In this document: positions 11,701-18,005 of the stretch, piece by piece
Position numbering within the stretch: the first letter of the stretch is position 1
Layout of the letters: each line of letters starts with the position of its first letter
Source: Bacillus sp. sid0103
GTDB lineage: Bacteria; Bacillota; Bacilli; Bacillales_B; DSM-18226
Direction: 5' to 3'
Length of the DNA: 64,000 bases
Assembly (NCBI RefSeq): GCF_019219025.1
Contig: NZ_JAHUWN010000019.1
Location: forward strand, 1-64,000
Position numbers and translations under genes: made by a program
Notes under the pieces: model-generated
Seen by the model: the letters and a program-made list of their open reading frames with translations, nothing else
Told to the model about the DNA's origin: nothing
The model's database searches: none

Positions 11701-11777
11701 AAACGGTTTTAAGTGTGACAGCAACTGATAAAGCGAAGAATGTAAGTAAGGCAGCTATAGTAGTAAAAGTGAAATAA
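2784..11777 (+). CDS. Giant secreted RCC1 / Ig-repeat surface protein
   Basis: 2997 aa. An N-terminal signal peptide ends near residue 37 (SVPYFKTAKA). Domains in order: about 14 RCC1-like repeats of ~39 aa (about 60-565; core VGLKSDGTVVAVGDN), likely a beta-propeller; five Ig-like modules of ~100 aa (about 575-1075); a cadherin-like beta-sandwich (about 1080-1168; VYLPSNVT); a DUF5011-like Ig domain (about 1169-1247; KATDNVDGDLT); then 21 Big_6-type Ig repeats of ~83 aa to the C-terminus. Repeats 8-17 are nearly identical. There is no LPXTG, SLH or GW anchor, so it is probably secreted or held by its basic C-terminus (last repeats rich in Lys). Likely an adhesin or matrix stalk; function unproven. 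ATG start; the Shine-Dalgarno is weak (GGGGATAA). Confidence 0.9.
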   Translation: MRKHLKIISLTLLFCMLVNIMPLSWFTSVPYFKTAKADLNLTRGELKNFEGIIDAGFPRTVVLNRNGTVSLFGSTYGVEKILEWSNISYVTQGSSFIVGLKSDGTVVGVGDNSIGQINVNDWSNIKGIAAGKNHTVGLKTDGTVTATGDNSFGQTNVSGWKDIVAVSAGVRHTVGLKSDGTVVAVGNNLYGQTNVSSWQNIVAISVGDFYTVGLKSDGTVVAVGDNNSGQRNLSSWQNIVSISAGTNHTVGLKSDGTVVAAGRNSDGQSNVGDWKNIVSISADEYNTVGLKSDGTVVGVGNNGYGQINFNPVNNIVSISSGANHTVGLKEDGTVVGMDYNTQGQINVSGWKDIVALSAAANHTVGLKSDGTVVAVGSNQYGQLNVSGWTDIVAVSTASTHTVGLKRDGTVVGVGDNGYGELNFSDWKDIVALSSSYWNTVGLKKDGTVVFAGDNRYGRIYVGDWTDIVAITSGNDHVVGLKKDGTVVTTGNGSAGQRNTGDWKGIVDIAAGMDFTVGLKSDGTVVGVGNNPYGQVSLESWKNIKDISANEYQTVGLRNDGTIINSNNYTYPNEVIHPQININKNVIKPNDNLKITFSKDKYYKLTDPGISLSGGITLPDGKFEEVNDLDYEFNYIVKPTDSGIVNVSVPGITDFYGNSLVKNDYFRVIPLQSIKTSKSLVSSGDKVTITATFYESVKPGFQLSLGGAVDLKPTSMTEVAGSNGTKFILSYTIPYNYKEGTIHASLKNVETVSGVFFNRYTEQNVFTKQNRLAPISSLTASKEKAKIGDVVTVTANFMESIKNGVQLSFDGAGEMEPVVMSEVAGSNGTKYTYDYTVLEGFTGNINAHLKEVYDQNNKLSQEFVSNNLFMVDGIRSSLKSLTASTASAKLGDKVLLTAVFDEPIKPNFTLSLNNGVNLQNVSMNEVEDSNSTIFNYEYVVKEGDLGSIHANIEGIEDLAGNISPAYSKDDVFHTDGINPAILSVESEEKEYEVGDYAHIIATFTEPVKPGVKLKLSGGIDNEEYTMSEVQGSNGLEYEIYYEIKEGQHGVVYGLLSNIVDLAGNEVTYDQKKIFYASDPSNANLASITVSDGSNSHPLTPGFSSEMDTYSVYLPSNVTCIFLSGESQDSKATVEGSGLKNLVQGENTFILKITASNLNTKYYRVIINVTDDTKPEITGVVDQTVGMNTPFDAMDGVKATDNVDGDLTSLIMVEGFVDISKPGVYKLKYTITDKAGNSSTIKRNITVVDNIPPAKPIVDSFGDNQNMITGTAEENGYVVAEVNGSQIGSSPVGNGGLFGIWVNKQSAGTKINLYVIDAYGNSGQATTIEVLDISAPEKPQPNKVTDKDSIVTGQGEAGTAIKVKVNGSEIGSGTVEEDSSFTVAIPVQKAGTELAISATDKAGNESETTTLVVEDVTAPEMPVVNEITDKDTAVTGEAETGSKVEVNVNGLVIGTGTAGEDGQFNVTIPSQTAGMVLNITATDNAGNMSSSSTIVVKDGTAPLAPIVENVSDISRMVWGKSEVGSIVTVTIGQSQYTTIAEYPFGDYEVTIPAQKEGTVIEVTATDSAGNISDARKVIVQDGTPPAAPIVNEINDQSSEVSGTTEAGAKVYVVYTSPQYGVLVSTGYADENGNYQVMIPVQSAGSTIQVIAADSMGNQSEPTNIVVKDATAPNTPQVNEVTDKSQEVSGTSEAGAKVTVRVGLIEYGLTEYTGKADENGNFLVSIPAQHAGTEITVFVTDESGNVSESNKVIVKDVTAPNAPEIVVVTDKDTKVTGKAEAGSKVQVKVENSVLGTGTVGVDGKFNINIPVQKAGTEIKFISTDKAGNVSETTTVVVKDVTAPGKPEVNEVTDKDTIVTGQAEAGSKVEVKVNGSVIGTGTAGEDGQYKVAISAQKAGTELVIVAMDQAGNVSEPTAVVVKDVTAPEKPAVNEVTDKDTSVTGQAEAGSKVEVKVNGSVIGTGTAGEDGRYEVTIPVQQAGIELVIISTDKAGNVSEETAVVVKDVTAPEKPEVNEVTDKDTSVTGKAEAGSKVDVKVNGSVIGTGTAGEDGQYRVTISGQKAGTELVIIATDKAGNVSERTTVVVRDVTAPEKPEVKEVTDKDTTVTGQAETGSKVEVKVNGSVIGSGTVGEDGQYKVIISAQKAGTELVISATDKAGNVSETTTAVVRDVTAPEKPVVYEVTDKGTTVTGQTEAGSKVEVKVNGSVIGTGTAGEDGQYKVTIDVQKAGTELEIVAMDKAGNVSETTTVVVKDVTAPDKPEVNEVTDKDTTVTGQAEARSKVEVKVNGSDIGSGTAGEDGQYKVTIEVQKAGTELVIVATDKAGNVSETTTVVVRDVTAPEKPVVNEVTDKDTTVTGQAEAGSKVEVKVNGSVIGEGTAGEDGQFTVTISEQKAGTELVIVATDKAGNVSETSTVVIRDATAPEQPVVNEVTDKDTSVTGQAEAGSKVEVKVNGSVIGTGTAGEDGQYKVSIDVQKAGTELEIVATDKAGNVSETTTVMVRDVSGPEKPIVNEVTDKDTTVTGQAEAGSKVEVKANGSVIGEGTAGEDGQYNVIISSQKAGTELVIIATDKAGNVSETTTVVVRDVTAPEKPEVNEVTDKDTTVTGQGEAGSKVEVKVNGSVIGTGTAEEDGQYKVTIDVQKAGTELVIIATDNSGNVSEETAVVVKDVTAPKKPVVSLVSDRDTTITGEAEAGSKIEVKVNGSVIGTGTAGQDGKYKVTIRVQKAGTVLVIIATDAAGNESEGTTIKVIDKTAPSVLTVNTVSDKSKEVTGKTEAGATVSILIGTKTYAAKADPNGNFKVIIPILKAGTKLIVTAKDAAGNASVAKSITVIDKTPPVAPTVTTVTDLAKLVTGKAEAGAIVTVTIGTKKYIAKADAKGNYKVTIPVQKAGTKVIVTVKDAAGNVSVAKSVIVIDKTAPLAPKIKTTVKSTTKEVTGTAEAYSTITIKVGSKVIGTAEADSKGNFKVKIKAQKKKTVLSVTATDKAKNVSKAAIVVKVK
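6526..11777 (+). repeat. Tandem ~250-bp repeats encoding 21 Ig domains
   Basis: Each unit encodes a domain that runs from TAPEKPxVNEVTDKDT through VTGQAEAGSKVEVKVNGSVIG to DKAGNVSETTTVVVKDV. Between about 8290 and 10800 neighbouring units are nearly identical at DNA level, while the first seven and the last four are diverged. This is the pattern expected of a core kept alike by recombination. The array is a likely place for copy-number change or misassembly. Confidence 0.9.
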
Positions 11778-11790
11778 TTTTTAAAAAGAT

Positions 11791-11823
11791 TAATCCCCTT
11801 CACATAATGTGGAGGGGATTTTG
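11791..11823 (+). terminator. Terminator of the giant gene
   Basis: Stem AATCCCCTTCAC / GTGGAGGGGATT followed by TTTT, 14 bp after the stop codon. Confidence 0.85.
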
Positions 11824-11828
11824 GTTCG

Positions 11829-12205
11829 TTTGGCACAAATCCACGTTCAGTCGCCTACTTAGGTTCCTTTTTAAACGAGTCATTTTTGAAGACATCCCTC
11901 GACATTCTTTTCGAGCATTTAGAGAGATAAATCTATGAGTGGAGCGTGCGGAGGCAACTTTTAATCAAACGATTGTGTAGTGACGAAAAGGCGGGGATTG
12001 TATAGAATAATGGAAGTTTGCTAGAAACCCATCTGATTTTGTAAAAAGGTAGGTTATTTCCTGCGGAATTTCTTTGCATTTTTCGACGATTTTCCTTCAT
12101 ATTTGGAAGGTGAAATACTTTTAAATCAGTCCTGCAGCTGTTTCAACCAAACGTTTAATTAGTATATCTTATACGGAATTTGGTCGAAATGATGTTGTTT
12201 ATTGG
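11829..12205. repeat. Large intergenic repeat, copy B
   Basis: Partner of copy A at 2121-2500, in the same orientation, so the giant gene sits between two direct repeats. It carries palindromic sites at 11963-11980 and 12145-12160. A perfect 9-bp inverted repeat (GCTTGGATT / AATCCAAGC) follows at 12221-12243. No gene is seen between 11778 and 12559. Confidence 0.8.
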
Positions 12206-12428
12206 CAAAAGTGATTATGCGCTTGGATTACTAGAATCCAAGCACTGTTTGTTCTATTGTTATTGTATATGACCATCTCCAAAGAACCCCCCTAAAAATG
12301 AATTGGAAATAATTGATTTATTCATCTATTTCATGAATAATTATAATTATTAGAATATTATTTTAGTAGAAGGGAGAATGGAAAAAGAGAACACCAGAAA
12401 ATAACAAACATTTAATATTAAACATTTT

Positions 12429-12444
12429 TTGTAACCGCTTGCAA
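12429..12444 (+). promoter_or_regulatory. cre box (CcpA site)
   Basis: TTGTAACCGCTTGCAA fits the cre consensus WTGNAANCGNWNNCW at every defined position. It lies 12 bp upstream of the -35 element of the amino acid ABC operon. A site upstream of the -35 can mediate activation as well as repression, so the sign is open. Confidence 0.7.
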
Positions 12445-12456
12445 TTTATATACAAT

Positions 12457-12485
12457 TTGAAATTTTCGGAATTTATTATTATAAT
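12457..12485 (+). promoter_or_regulatory. Sigma-A promoter of the amino acid ABC operon
   Basis: -35 TTGAAA at 12457-12462, a 17-bp spacer, and -10 TATAAT at 12480-12485. Confidence 0.75.
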
Positions 12486-12559
12486 AGAGTGAAATTCCAT
12501 CATTTATTATGTTTCATCAGTTTGAATCCGTTTTTAATTATAGAAAAGGGGGGGTCTTG

Positions 12560-13282
12560 TTGATTCAGATAAAGCAATTATACAAGTCATTTGATTCATT
12601 AGAGGTGCTGAAGGGAATCGATTTGTCTGTTCAGCCGAAGGAAGTGGTGGTATTGGTGGGAGCCAGCGGTTCAGGAAAGAGTACATTGCTGCGCTGCATT
12701 AACTTCCTTGAAGTTTATGATAAAGGAGAGGTATGGATAAACAACGAACAGATCGATCCGGGGAAAACGGATTTAAATCGCGTACGTGCAGAAGTTGGGA
12801 TGGTCTTTCAACATTTCAATCTCTTCCCACATAAAACAGTGCTGGAGAATATCATCGAAGCCCCGATGCATGTAAAAAGAGAAAGAAAGGAGGACGCGAA
12901 GAAAGCGGCCTATAGTCTTCTGGAGAAGGTGGGATTAAGCGATAAGGCCAATACATATCCGAATTTATTGTCCGGGGGACAGAAGCAGCGGCTTGCCATC
13001 GCTCGTGCGCTTGCCATGAAACCCAATGTGATGCTTTTTGATGAGCCAACCTCCGCGCTTGATCCAGAATTGGTAGGGGAAGTTTTGCAGGTCATGAAAG
13101 AACTGGCCAATGAAGGGATGACTATGGTAATAGTTACCCACGAGATGGGATTTGCCCGGGAAGTGGCAGATCGTGTTGTCTTTATGGGAGATGGACAGAT
13201 TCTTGAACAGGGGGCACCTAAGACGTTTTTTGAAAATCCGCAGCATGAAAAAGCAAAGCAATTTCTTAACAGTATTCTATAG
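12560..13282 (+). CDS. Polar amino acid ABC transporter, ATP-binding protein
   Basis: About 240 aa from the TTG at 12560, chosen because GGGGGGG at 12548-12554 gives good spacing; an upstream ATG at 12509 has no ribosome binding site. Walker [10 protein letters not shown] at 34-42, Q-loop FQHFN, signature LSGGQKQR near 135, Walker [15 protein letters not shown], and H-loop VTHEMGF. This is the GlnQ/TcyN/ArtM (PAAT) family. It powers the permease and binding protein encoded next. Substrate specificity within polar amino acids cannot be read from sequence alone. Confidence 0.92.
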   Translation: MIQIKQLYKSFDSLEVLKGIDLSVQPKEVVVLVGASGSGKSTLLRCINFLEVYDKGEVWINNEQIDPGKTDLNRVRAEVGMVFQHFNLFPHKTVLENIIEAPMHVKRERKEDAKKAAYSLLEKVGLSDKANTYPNLLSGGQKQRLAIARALAMKPNVMLFDEPTSALDPELVGEVLQVMKELANEGMTMVIVTHEMGFAREVADRVVFMGDGQILEQGAPKTFFENPQHEKAKQFLNSIL

Positions 13283-13305
13283 CAAATGATAAGGGGGAAG
13301 AAAAA

Positions 13306-14097
13306 ATGAAAAAGTCAATTATCAGTCTTGTAGCAGCCTGTATGGCTGGAGTTTTGATCATGTCTGGGTGTGGAGCGAAAGAACAAGTTTCCCAGCAGAC
13401 TTCTGCAGGGAAAAAAGAGTTTCACTATGCCATGAGTGGGTTGTTCAAACCGTTTAATTATAAAGAAAACAGCGAACTGAAGGGATTTGATGTTGAGATC
13501 GGCAAGGCACTTGCTAAAAAAATGGGAATGAAGGCCGTTCCGGTAACGAATCCTTGGGAAACGATCATCCAAGGCCTACAAGCCAAAAAATACGATGCCA
13601 TCCTGGGCAGCATGACGATTACGGATGAGCGAAAAAAGGTGGTTGACTTTTCAAATCCTTATTACAGATCAGGCTCACAGGTTTTCGTATCGGAAAATAA
13701 TACAGATATCAAATCGCCGGATGATTTGAAAGGGAAGCGTATCGGGGTGGCCAAGGGAACGCCTTATAAGGATCTGGCGTTAAAATACACATCAAAAGAA
13801 AACATTGTTGAATATGATACAGATTTAGTGGCTCTTATGGATCTTCCTACCAAAAGAATTGACGCTGCGATAACCGATCGAATGGTCGGACTGCCAATTA
13901 TCAAGGCCGGCACCGTTAAAATCAAGGATGTTGGAAAGCCTATGACACATGATGATCAAGCGATTGCCGTCAGGAAAGAGGATAAGGAATTAGTGGACAA
14001 GCTGAACAAGGCAATGGATGAAATCATAAAGGACGGCACTTATGACAAAATTTCTGATAAATATTTTGGCCGCAACATTTTAGGAACCAACAACTAG
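13306..14097 (+). CDS. Amino acid ABC transporter substrate-binding lipoprotein
   Basis: 263 aa, SBP_bac_3 family. Lipoprotein signal with lipobox LIMSGC, so it is anchored on the outer face of the membrane. The mature part has the family's two lobes: FKPFNYKENSELKGFDVEIGKALAKKMG, then GSMTITDERKKVVDFSNPYY. It starts 23 bp after the ATPase stop behind AAGGGGGAAG. It delivers a polar amino acid, perhaps cystine, arginine or glutamine, to the permease. A GC-rich hairpin follows and probably protects the message. Confidence 0.9.
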   Translation: MKKSIISLVAACMAGVLIMSGCGAKEQVSQQTSAGKKEFHYAMSGLFKPFNYKENSELKGFDVEIGKALAKKMGMKAVPVTNPWETIIQGLQAKKYDAILGSMTITDERKKVVDFSNPYYRSGSQVFVSENNTDIKSPDDLKGKRIGVAKGTPYKDLALKYTSKENIVEYDTDLVALMDLPTKRIDAAITDRMVGLPIIKAGTVKIKDVGKPMTHDDQAIAVRKEDKELVDKLNKAMDEIIKDGTYDKISDKYFGRNILGTNN

Positions 14098-14111
14098 AGT
14101 GGGTGAAAAAG

Positions 14112-14130
14112 GGTGCCCTCAAGGGGCACC
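14112..14130 (+). promoter_or_regulatory. Intercistronic stem-loop
   Basis: Perfect stem GGTGCCC / GGGCACC with a 5-nt loop and no U-tract, between the binding-protein and permease genes. Such hairpins usually stabilise the upstream message so that the binding protein is made in excess. Confidence 0.6.
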
Positions 14131-14161
14131 TGATAACAGATCATACGTGGGGTGAATCCAT

Positions 14162-14878
14162 TTGCTAGAAATTCTTCTTTCCAATTATAAACTTTTTTTT
14201 GAAGCAACGTTGCTTACGCTCAAGGTTACCATTACGTCTCTACTGATTGGCTCTCTTATTGGCTTAATCTTTGCCTTTTTTCGTCTCTCCAATAACAAAC
14301 TTTTGAACTTTATTGCACATGTCTATATCACTTTGATCCGTGGAACTCCGCTTATTGTTCAGATTGCGGTTCTATATTTTGGCATCACATCGATTGTGAC
14401 TCTGTCGCAGTTCTGGGCCGGAGCGATTGGCTTGGCTATTCATTGCGGGGCTTATATTGCCGAAATCTTTCGTGGGGCCATTCAATCTATTGACCGCGGG
14501 CAAATGGAAGCTGCAAGATCACTTGGAATGTCCTATCCGTTGGCCATGAGAAGAATCATTCTGCCCCAAGCGTTTAAATCAGCTATCCCTCCGCTCAGTA
14601 ACCAGTTCATCATTGGTTTAAAGGACTCTTCTCTTGTGGCCTACGTGGGCATGGCGGATTTGTGGGGAGCGGGCCTTAGCGTCGCAGCATCCAGCTTTCA
14701 ACAATTGAATTCGTATGTGATTGTAGGATTGTATTATTTTGTTCTTGTGTTCATCTTCTCTTTCCTCTCCGGTAAACTAGAAGCAAGAATGAATGTAACA
14801 GAGCCAGGAAGGAAGCAGAAGTCAAATTCAATATTTAATTTTTTTAAAAAGCCTGCAGAAGAGATAAACAGAGTGTAA
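14162..14878 (+). CDS. Amino acid ABC transporter permease
   Basis: 238 aa, HisM/GlnP family of the polar amino acid transporters. Several hydrophobic spans, and the EAA motif that contacts the ATPase (EAARSLGMSYPLAMRRIILPQA). The start is TTG behind GTGGGGTGA. Last gene of the three-gene operon; a strong terminator follows. Confidence 0.9.
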   Translation: MLEILLSNYKLFFEATLLTLKVTITSLLIGSLIGLIFAFFRLSNNKLLNFIAHVYITLIRGTPLIVQIAVLYFGITSIVTLSQFWAGAIGLAIHCGAYIAEIFRGAIQSIDRGQMEAARSLGMSYPLAMRRIILPQAFKSAIPPLSNQFIIGLKDSSLVAYVGMADLWGAGLSVAASSFQQLNSYVIVGLYYFVLVFIFSFLSGKLEARMNVTEPGRKQKSNSIFNFFKKPAEEINRV

Positions 14879-14932
14879 TCGACTTTCATGAAGACATTAA
14901 ATCGAGCTGATGGTTGTAAAATAACTAAAAAC

Positions 14933-14974
14933 AAAGCCCTTTCATGTATGGATGACAATGAAAGGGCTTTTTGT
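14933..14974 (+). terminator. Terminator of the amino acid ABC operon
   Basis: 13-bp stem AAAGCCCTTTCAT / ATGAAAGGGCTTT followed by TTGTTT. Confidence 0.9.
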
Positions 14975-15153
14975 TTCGGACCATGTATATGGAAATAATA
15001 AATGAAATTTTGCAGGAAATGGGACATCTTTCTAGAAATTTATCATAACTTGATGTAAATAGGAACATAAGGGTGCTGGTGTATCATAGGCTAATTCATT
15101 TCCTAAAGATGAATCATGACTGCACTAAAAAATCTATATGTTGAGGTAATCTT

Positions 15154-15798
15154 ATGGGTGAGGAAGATGTGAAGTTTCAAACACTTCATGATCATTATAA
15201 AGATACTTTTGCTTTACAGAGGGAATACTTGAAGTTAAGAGACCGATTATTCGTTTATACTTTGCTGGTTTTCGCGGCAATGTTTATTCTGACGATCATA
15301 CCTGTTGATCCCTCAAAAGCTGTTTCCGACATTGTTAAGGAACAACTCAAAATCACATTGAGCATAAATCGAGATGAAATTCACACGATGCTATGGTTTG
15401 TTTTATTGTGTTTGGTGGTCAGGTATTTTCAAACTAACATAGTAGTTGAACGGCAATACCATTATATCCATAAGGTCGAGGCCGAATTAAATTCATGTTA
15501 CGATCCTCTGGGAGATATGTTCACTAGAGAAGGAAAGTCATACCTGAACAGCTTTAAGCTGTTTAGTTCCATAGCTGGTTATTTGTATAAATTGGTTTTT
15601 CCGTTATTGCTGATTATCATAACAAGTTTCAAAATATTTACGGAACTAATGACGAAAACATTCTTTGATTTAACTTTAGTGTTGGATATTGTTTTTTGTG
15701 TATTGATTTTTGTTTATACCGTAGTTTATTCTTTTTCGTTGCACTTCAAAAAAATGAAGAAATTATGGTTAAAAGTTAAAAGTATATTGAGAATTTAA
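15154..15798 (+). CDS. Four-TM membrane protein of a putative TIR cassette
   Basis: 214 aa with four predicted membrane spans (about 30-48, 82-98, 140-160, 172-192). A cytoplasmic amphipathic N-terminus (HYKDTFALQREYLKLRDRLF) and a Lys-rich C-terminal tail (HFKKMKKLWLKVK) flank them. I do not recognise the family. The layout recalls small 4-TM or SLATT/S-4TM-type effectors found beside nucleotide-sensing defence genes, but no specific motif proves this. It starts at ATG behind GAGGTAA, 136 bp before the TIR-like gene on the same strand. It might be a membrane-disrupting effector, or an anchor or inhibitor of the TIR-like partner. Confidence 0.65.
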   Translation: MGEEDVKFQTLHDHYKDTFALQREYLKLRDRLFVYTLLVFAAMFILTIIPVDPSKAVSDIVKEQLKITLSINRDEIHTMLWFVLLCLVVRYFQTNIVVERQYHYIHKVEAELNSCYDPLGDMFTREGKSYLNSFKLFSSIAGYLYKLVFPLLLIIITSFKIFTELMTKTFFDLTLVLDIVFCVLIFVYTVVYSFSLHFKKMKKLWLKVKSILRI

Positions 15799-15882
15799 AG
15801 CTGTGCACTGGTTAACTAAAACTTTCATTTTTCTAAATTTATTTTCTTGAAAATTTTATAATAATCTAAAATATGGAAAAAA

Positions 15883-15891
15883 TGATATAAT
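15883..15891 (+). promoter_or_regulatory. Extended -10 promoter before the TIR-like gene
   Basis: TGATATAAT is a consensus extended -10 (TGNTATAAT). No good -35 lies 17 bp upstream. It would give the TIR-like gene its own transcript, separate from the 4-TM gene. Confidence 0.5.
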
Positions 15892-15933
15892 ATTTGTATA
15901 AATATATTGTTCATTACATTTGTTGGAGGAGTT

Positions 15934-16941
15934 ATGACTCAAATCAAACCAAAAGTATTTATAGGATCTGCAAGAGAATCCATTGAATATGTTAATGCGA
16001 TTCATAATTCACTCGCTCATGTTGCTGAAGTAACTCCTTGGTCAGCGGGTGCATTTCGCCCACTTGAATACAATATGGAAAATCTTGAACGACTATTAGA
16101 TGGAAATGATTTTGCAGTATTTGTATTTTCACCCGATGACATTATAAATATTCGAGGCACCTTAACATTTACTACAAGGGACAATACTTTGTTTGAAATG
16201 GGGTTATTCTGGGGAAGGTTAAGAAGAGGACGAGTTTTTTACATTATTCCCAGAAATACACCTGAAAGTGAGGGTGCTAAAGGGTTTCGTCTACCTTCAG
16301 ATTTGGAAGGACTTGCTGTATTAAGGTACGAAATTCGAAGTGATAATAACTACGATGCTGCAGTAAATATTGCTTGTAGTTTTATTAAAAGAAAAATCGA
16401 AGAATTGGGCATCTTTCAGGATCCATCGAGGCTCTTAGCGGAAGCCCAAACAAACATGGATAAAGACTATGCCTTGATTCGTATACTAAGAACGCTATCT
16501 AAAAGGCTCTTAGTGGATCCAACAAAAAAGTTTGAATATCTACAAGAAGCTGTTAGGAACGCTTATCAAGCCCCAGGTTCCTATTATGTTGAAGGAATAG
16601 GAGTTTGGCAAGCGGAGGGCAGCGATGGTTTGAGACAGATTGCTGGAAATGATGGCAAAAGAAAATTTTACACATTTGATGTTAATGAAAATAGAGGGTA
16701 TACGGATCGAATTATTGTCATTGATTGTTTTTTACAAAGTACTGAGCTGGTTTTACAAAAAAATAGGAATGCCTTTGATAATACTTATGTATTATGCTAT
16801 CCTATAGGAAACCAGTTAGTTCTGACGGTTGCCATATCCGGAAGAAGGGCATTAAGTCAAGAACAGATTGACGATATATTTCTTAATAATTATAATCTTT
16901 TGAGTGTGATAAATAATATTTTTGGAGGTGCTTCTTCATGA
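15934..16941 (+). CDS. TIR-like (CAP12/Pycsar-type) protein with GAF-like C-terminus
   Basis: 335 aa from the ATG at 15934, preceded by GGAGGAG. Residues ~5-145 match the predicted TIR-like nucleotide-binding family (PF10137 type, as in Cap12 and TIR-STING): KPKVFIGSARES, PWSAGAFRP, FAVFVFSPDD, and DNTLFEMGLFWGRLRRGRVFYI, where E88 would be the catalytic Glu of an NAD+ hydrolase. Residues ~185-335 look GAF-like: YYVEGIGVW, VLCYPIGNQLVLTVAI, then a helix LSQEQIDDIFLNNYNLL. That suggests a built-in ligand sensor in place of STING or a cyclase partner. No CD-NTase or nucleotide cyclase is nearby, so this is not standard CBASS or Pycsar. It overlaps the next gene by 4 bp. NADase activity is inferred. 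Confidence 0.8.
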   Translation: MTQIKPKVFIGSARESIEYVNAIHNSLAHVAEVTPWSAGAFRPLEYNMENLERLLDGNDFAVFVFSPDDIINIRGTLTFTTRDNTLFEMGLFWGRLRRGRVFYIIPRNTPESEGAKGFRLPSDLEGLAVLRYEIRSDNNYDAAVNIACSFIKRKIEELGIFQDPSRLLAEAQTNMDKDYALIRILRTLSKRLLVDPTKKFEYLQEAVRNAYQAPGSYYVEGIGVWQAEGSDGLRQIAGNDGKRKFYTFDVNENRGYTDRIIVIDCFLQSTELVLQKNRNAFDNTYVLCYPIGNQLVLTVAISGRRALSQEQIDDIFLNNYNLLSVINNIFGGASS

Positions 16942-17108
16942 AAAGAACAGTGATATCGAAGGAAGAAAAAAATTCGTATAAACTTGGAGAAATTGTTACA
17001 GGTGTAAGAGCAGTTATTACCTCTAAATATGGAAAAGAAGAATCAGGAAAAATTGTTTATAAACGAAAAGCTGATTATAGGGAAGACCCGTTTAGGAAAC
17101 GAGCTTAA
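16938..17108 (+). CDS. Small basic protein, 56 aa, third gene of the TIR cassette
   Basis: The start codon overlaps the TIR stop (ATGA), the classic sign of translational coupling. The product begins MKRTVISKEEKNSYKLGEIV, is rich in Lys and Arg, has no membrane span, and ends EDPFRKRA. No family recognised. Coupling suggests a stoichiometric partner of the TIR-like protein, such as an inhibitor, adaptor or antitoxin-like subunit. A terminator follows. Confidence 0.65.
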   Translation: MKRTVISKEEKNSYKLGEIVTGVRAVITSKYGKEESGKIVYKRKADYREDPFRKRA

Positions 17109-17130
17109 ATAACATAGATCATCATTTTAA

Positions 17131-17155
17131 AGAGAGTGGAACTCTCTTTTTTTTG
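17131..17155 (+). terminator. Terminator of the TIR cassette
   Basis: Stem AGAGAGT-GGA-ACTCTCT followed by eight T residues. Confidence 0.9.
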
Positions 17156-17172
17156 TTTATTAACATATTTTA

Positions 17173-17309
17173 GTAATCCGATTTTCCTTCTTTCAGCACA
17201 GCTTGTAAGTTTTTCATTACTTGATGTGCATGCTCTGTCTACCAACGTCTACAACTTCTCCTGTTTTCAAATCAACTGGAATTTGCCCCGAAGTAAATAA
17301 TAGAGTATC
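17173..17309 (-). pseudogene. ridA: Broken ridA (YjgF/YabJ family) fragment
   Basis: The minus strand encodes DTLLFTSGQIPVDLKTGEVV followed by DVGRQS, then after a frameshift QVMKNLQAVLKEGKSDY. These are consecutive parts of RidA, the enamine/imine deaminase. The N-terminus, the rest of the C-terminus and an open frame are all missing. The fragment abuts the terminator of the TIR cassette, so the cassette may have landed beside or within a once intact ridA. Confidence 0.85.
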
Positions 17310-17564
17310 CAACTTTATTTTTGTGATTTTGCTCCCTTCCCTCTTTCTTTTTCATAATCAAGAAGTGTTTATTAAGTGCTATAAAAATATTGATCAGTAT
17401 TCATTCCTATTTTTAAATTAAAGGTACCGCCATAAAACCAACGCAAATACAATAAATGAAACATAATCGTTTATTTTTTCAATATTAAGGAAATAATTAG
17501 TCATATTTATATATTCTTTAATTGAAGCAATTTATTTGAGTTGGGATTAATAGGAGTGGTACCA

Positions 17565-17864
17565 ATGAGGAAAATAAATAAATTAGCAGACTTATGTTGG
17601 GAGGGATTAACTTTAAAACACGTTTCTCACAAAGAGGTTGTTATTCCTTATGTACTATTTTTTATCATTACATTAATTTTTGAGCTGTTTTTATCTTTTT
17701 TGTTTATCTTATCTTTTTTTATATTCGGTACGTATGGATATAAACCTAATATTCAATACTATATGAGCGCTGTAATTTTGATTTTTATGTTAATCATTAC
17801 TGTTCAATTACTAATTACAACAATGAAGGTAGATAAAAAAGAGAAAAAAATAAATTTCCCATGA
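17565..17864 (+). CDS. Small two-TM membrane protein, 99 aa
   Basis: ATG at 17565 is chosen because TAGGAGTGG lies just upstream. The N-terminal 35 residues are polar and basic (MRKINKLADLCWEGLTLKHV), followed by two strong hydrophobic spans and a Lys-rich tail (KVDKKEKKINF). No family recognised. It stands alone, with a hairpin overlapping its stop codon. Confidence 0.6.
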   Translation: MRKINKLADLCWEGLTLKHVSHKEVVIPYVLFFIITLIFELFLSFLFILSFFIFGTYGYKPNIQYYMSAVILIFMLIITVQLLITTMKVDKKEKKINFP

Positions 17865-17892
17865 ATCCCATTTGATAAATGGGATTCATCAC
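17861..17892 (+). terminator. Hairpin at the end of the small membrane gene
   Basis: Stem ATGAATCCCATTT / AAATGGGATTCAT overlapping the stop codon. It lacks a clean T-tract, so it is a weaker terminator. Confidence 0.5.
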
Positions 17893-18005
17893 TCTTATAA
17901 TTAACAGCCCGTTTTTTGTGCGTGTATGGGCGATAATAAATAGCTAAATTCAATTATAAGAACTCCAATAAGGCGACGATTCCTTACTCCACATGAACCG
18001 GTTAG

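Noticed and set aside
12509..12559. Upstream ATG start for the amino acid ABC ATPase
   Set aside because: No ribosome binding site there, and the 17 extra residues are outside the family's usual N-terminus; TTG at 12560 has GGGGGGG in position.
15907..15933. TTG start nine codons upstream for the TIR-like protein
   Set aside because: It would start before the ribosome binding site GGAGGAG that serves the ATG at 15934.
15154..17108. Calling the cassette CBASS, Pycsar or Thoeris
   Set aside because: No CD-NTase, nucleotide cyclase, ThsA-like SIR2/SLOG protein or STING domain is present nearby.
17221..17421. Plus-strand 66-codon frame
   Set aside because: It is antisense to the broken ridA fragment.
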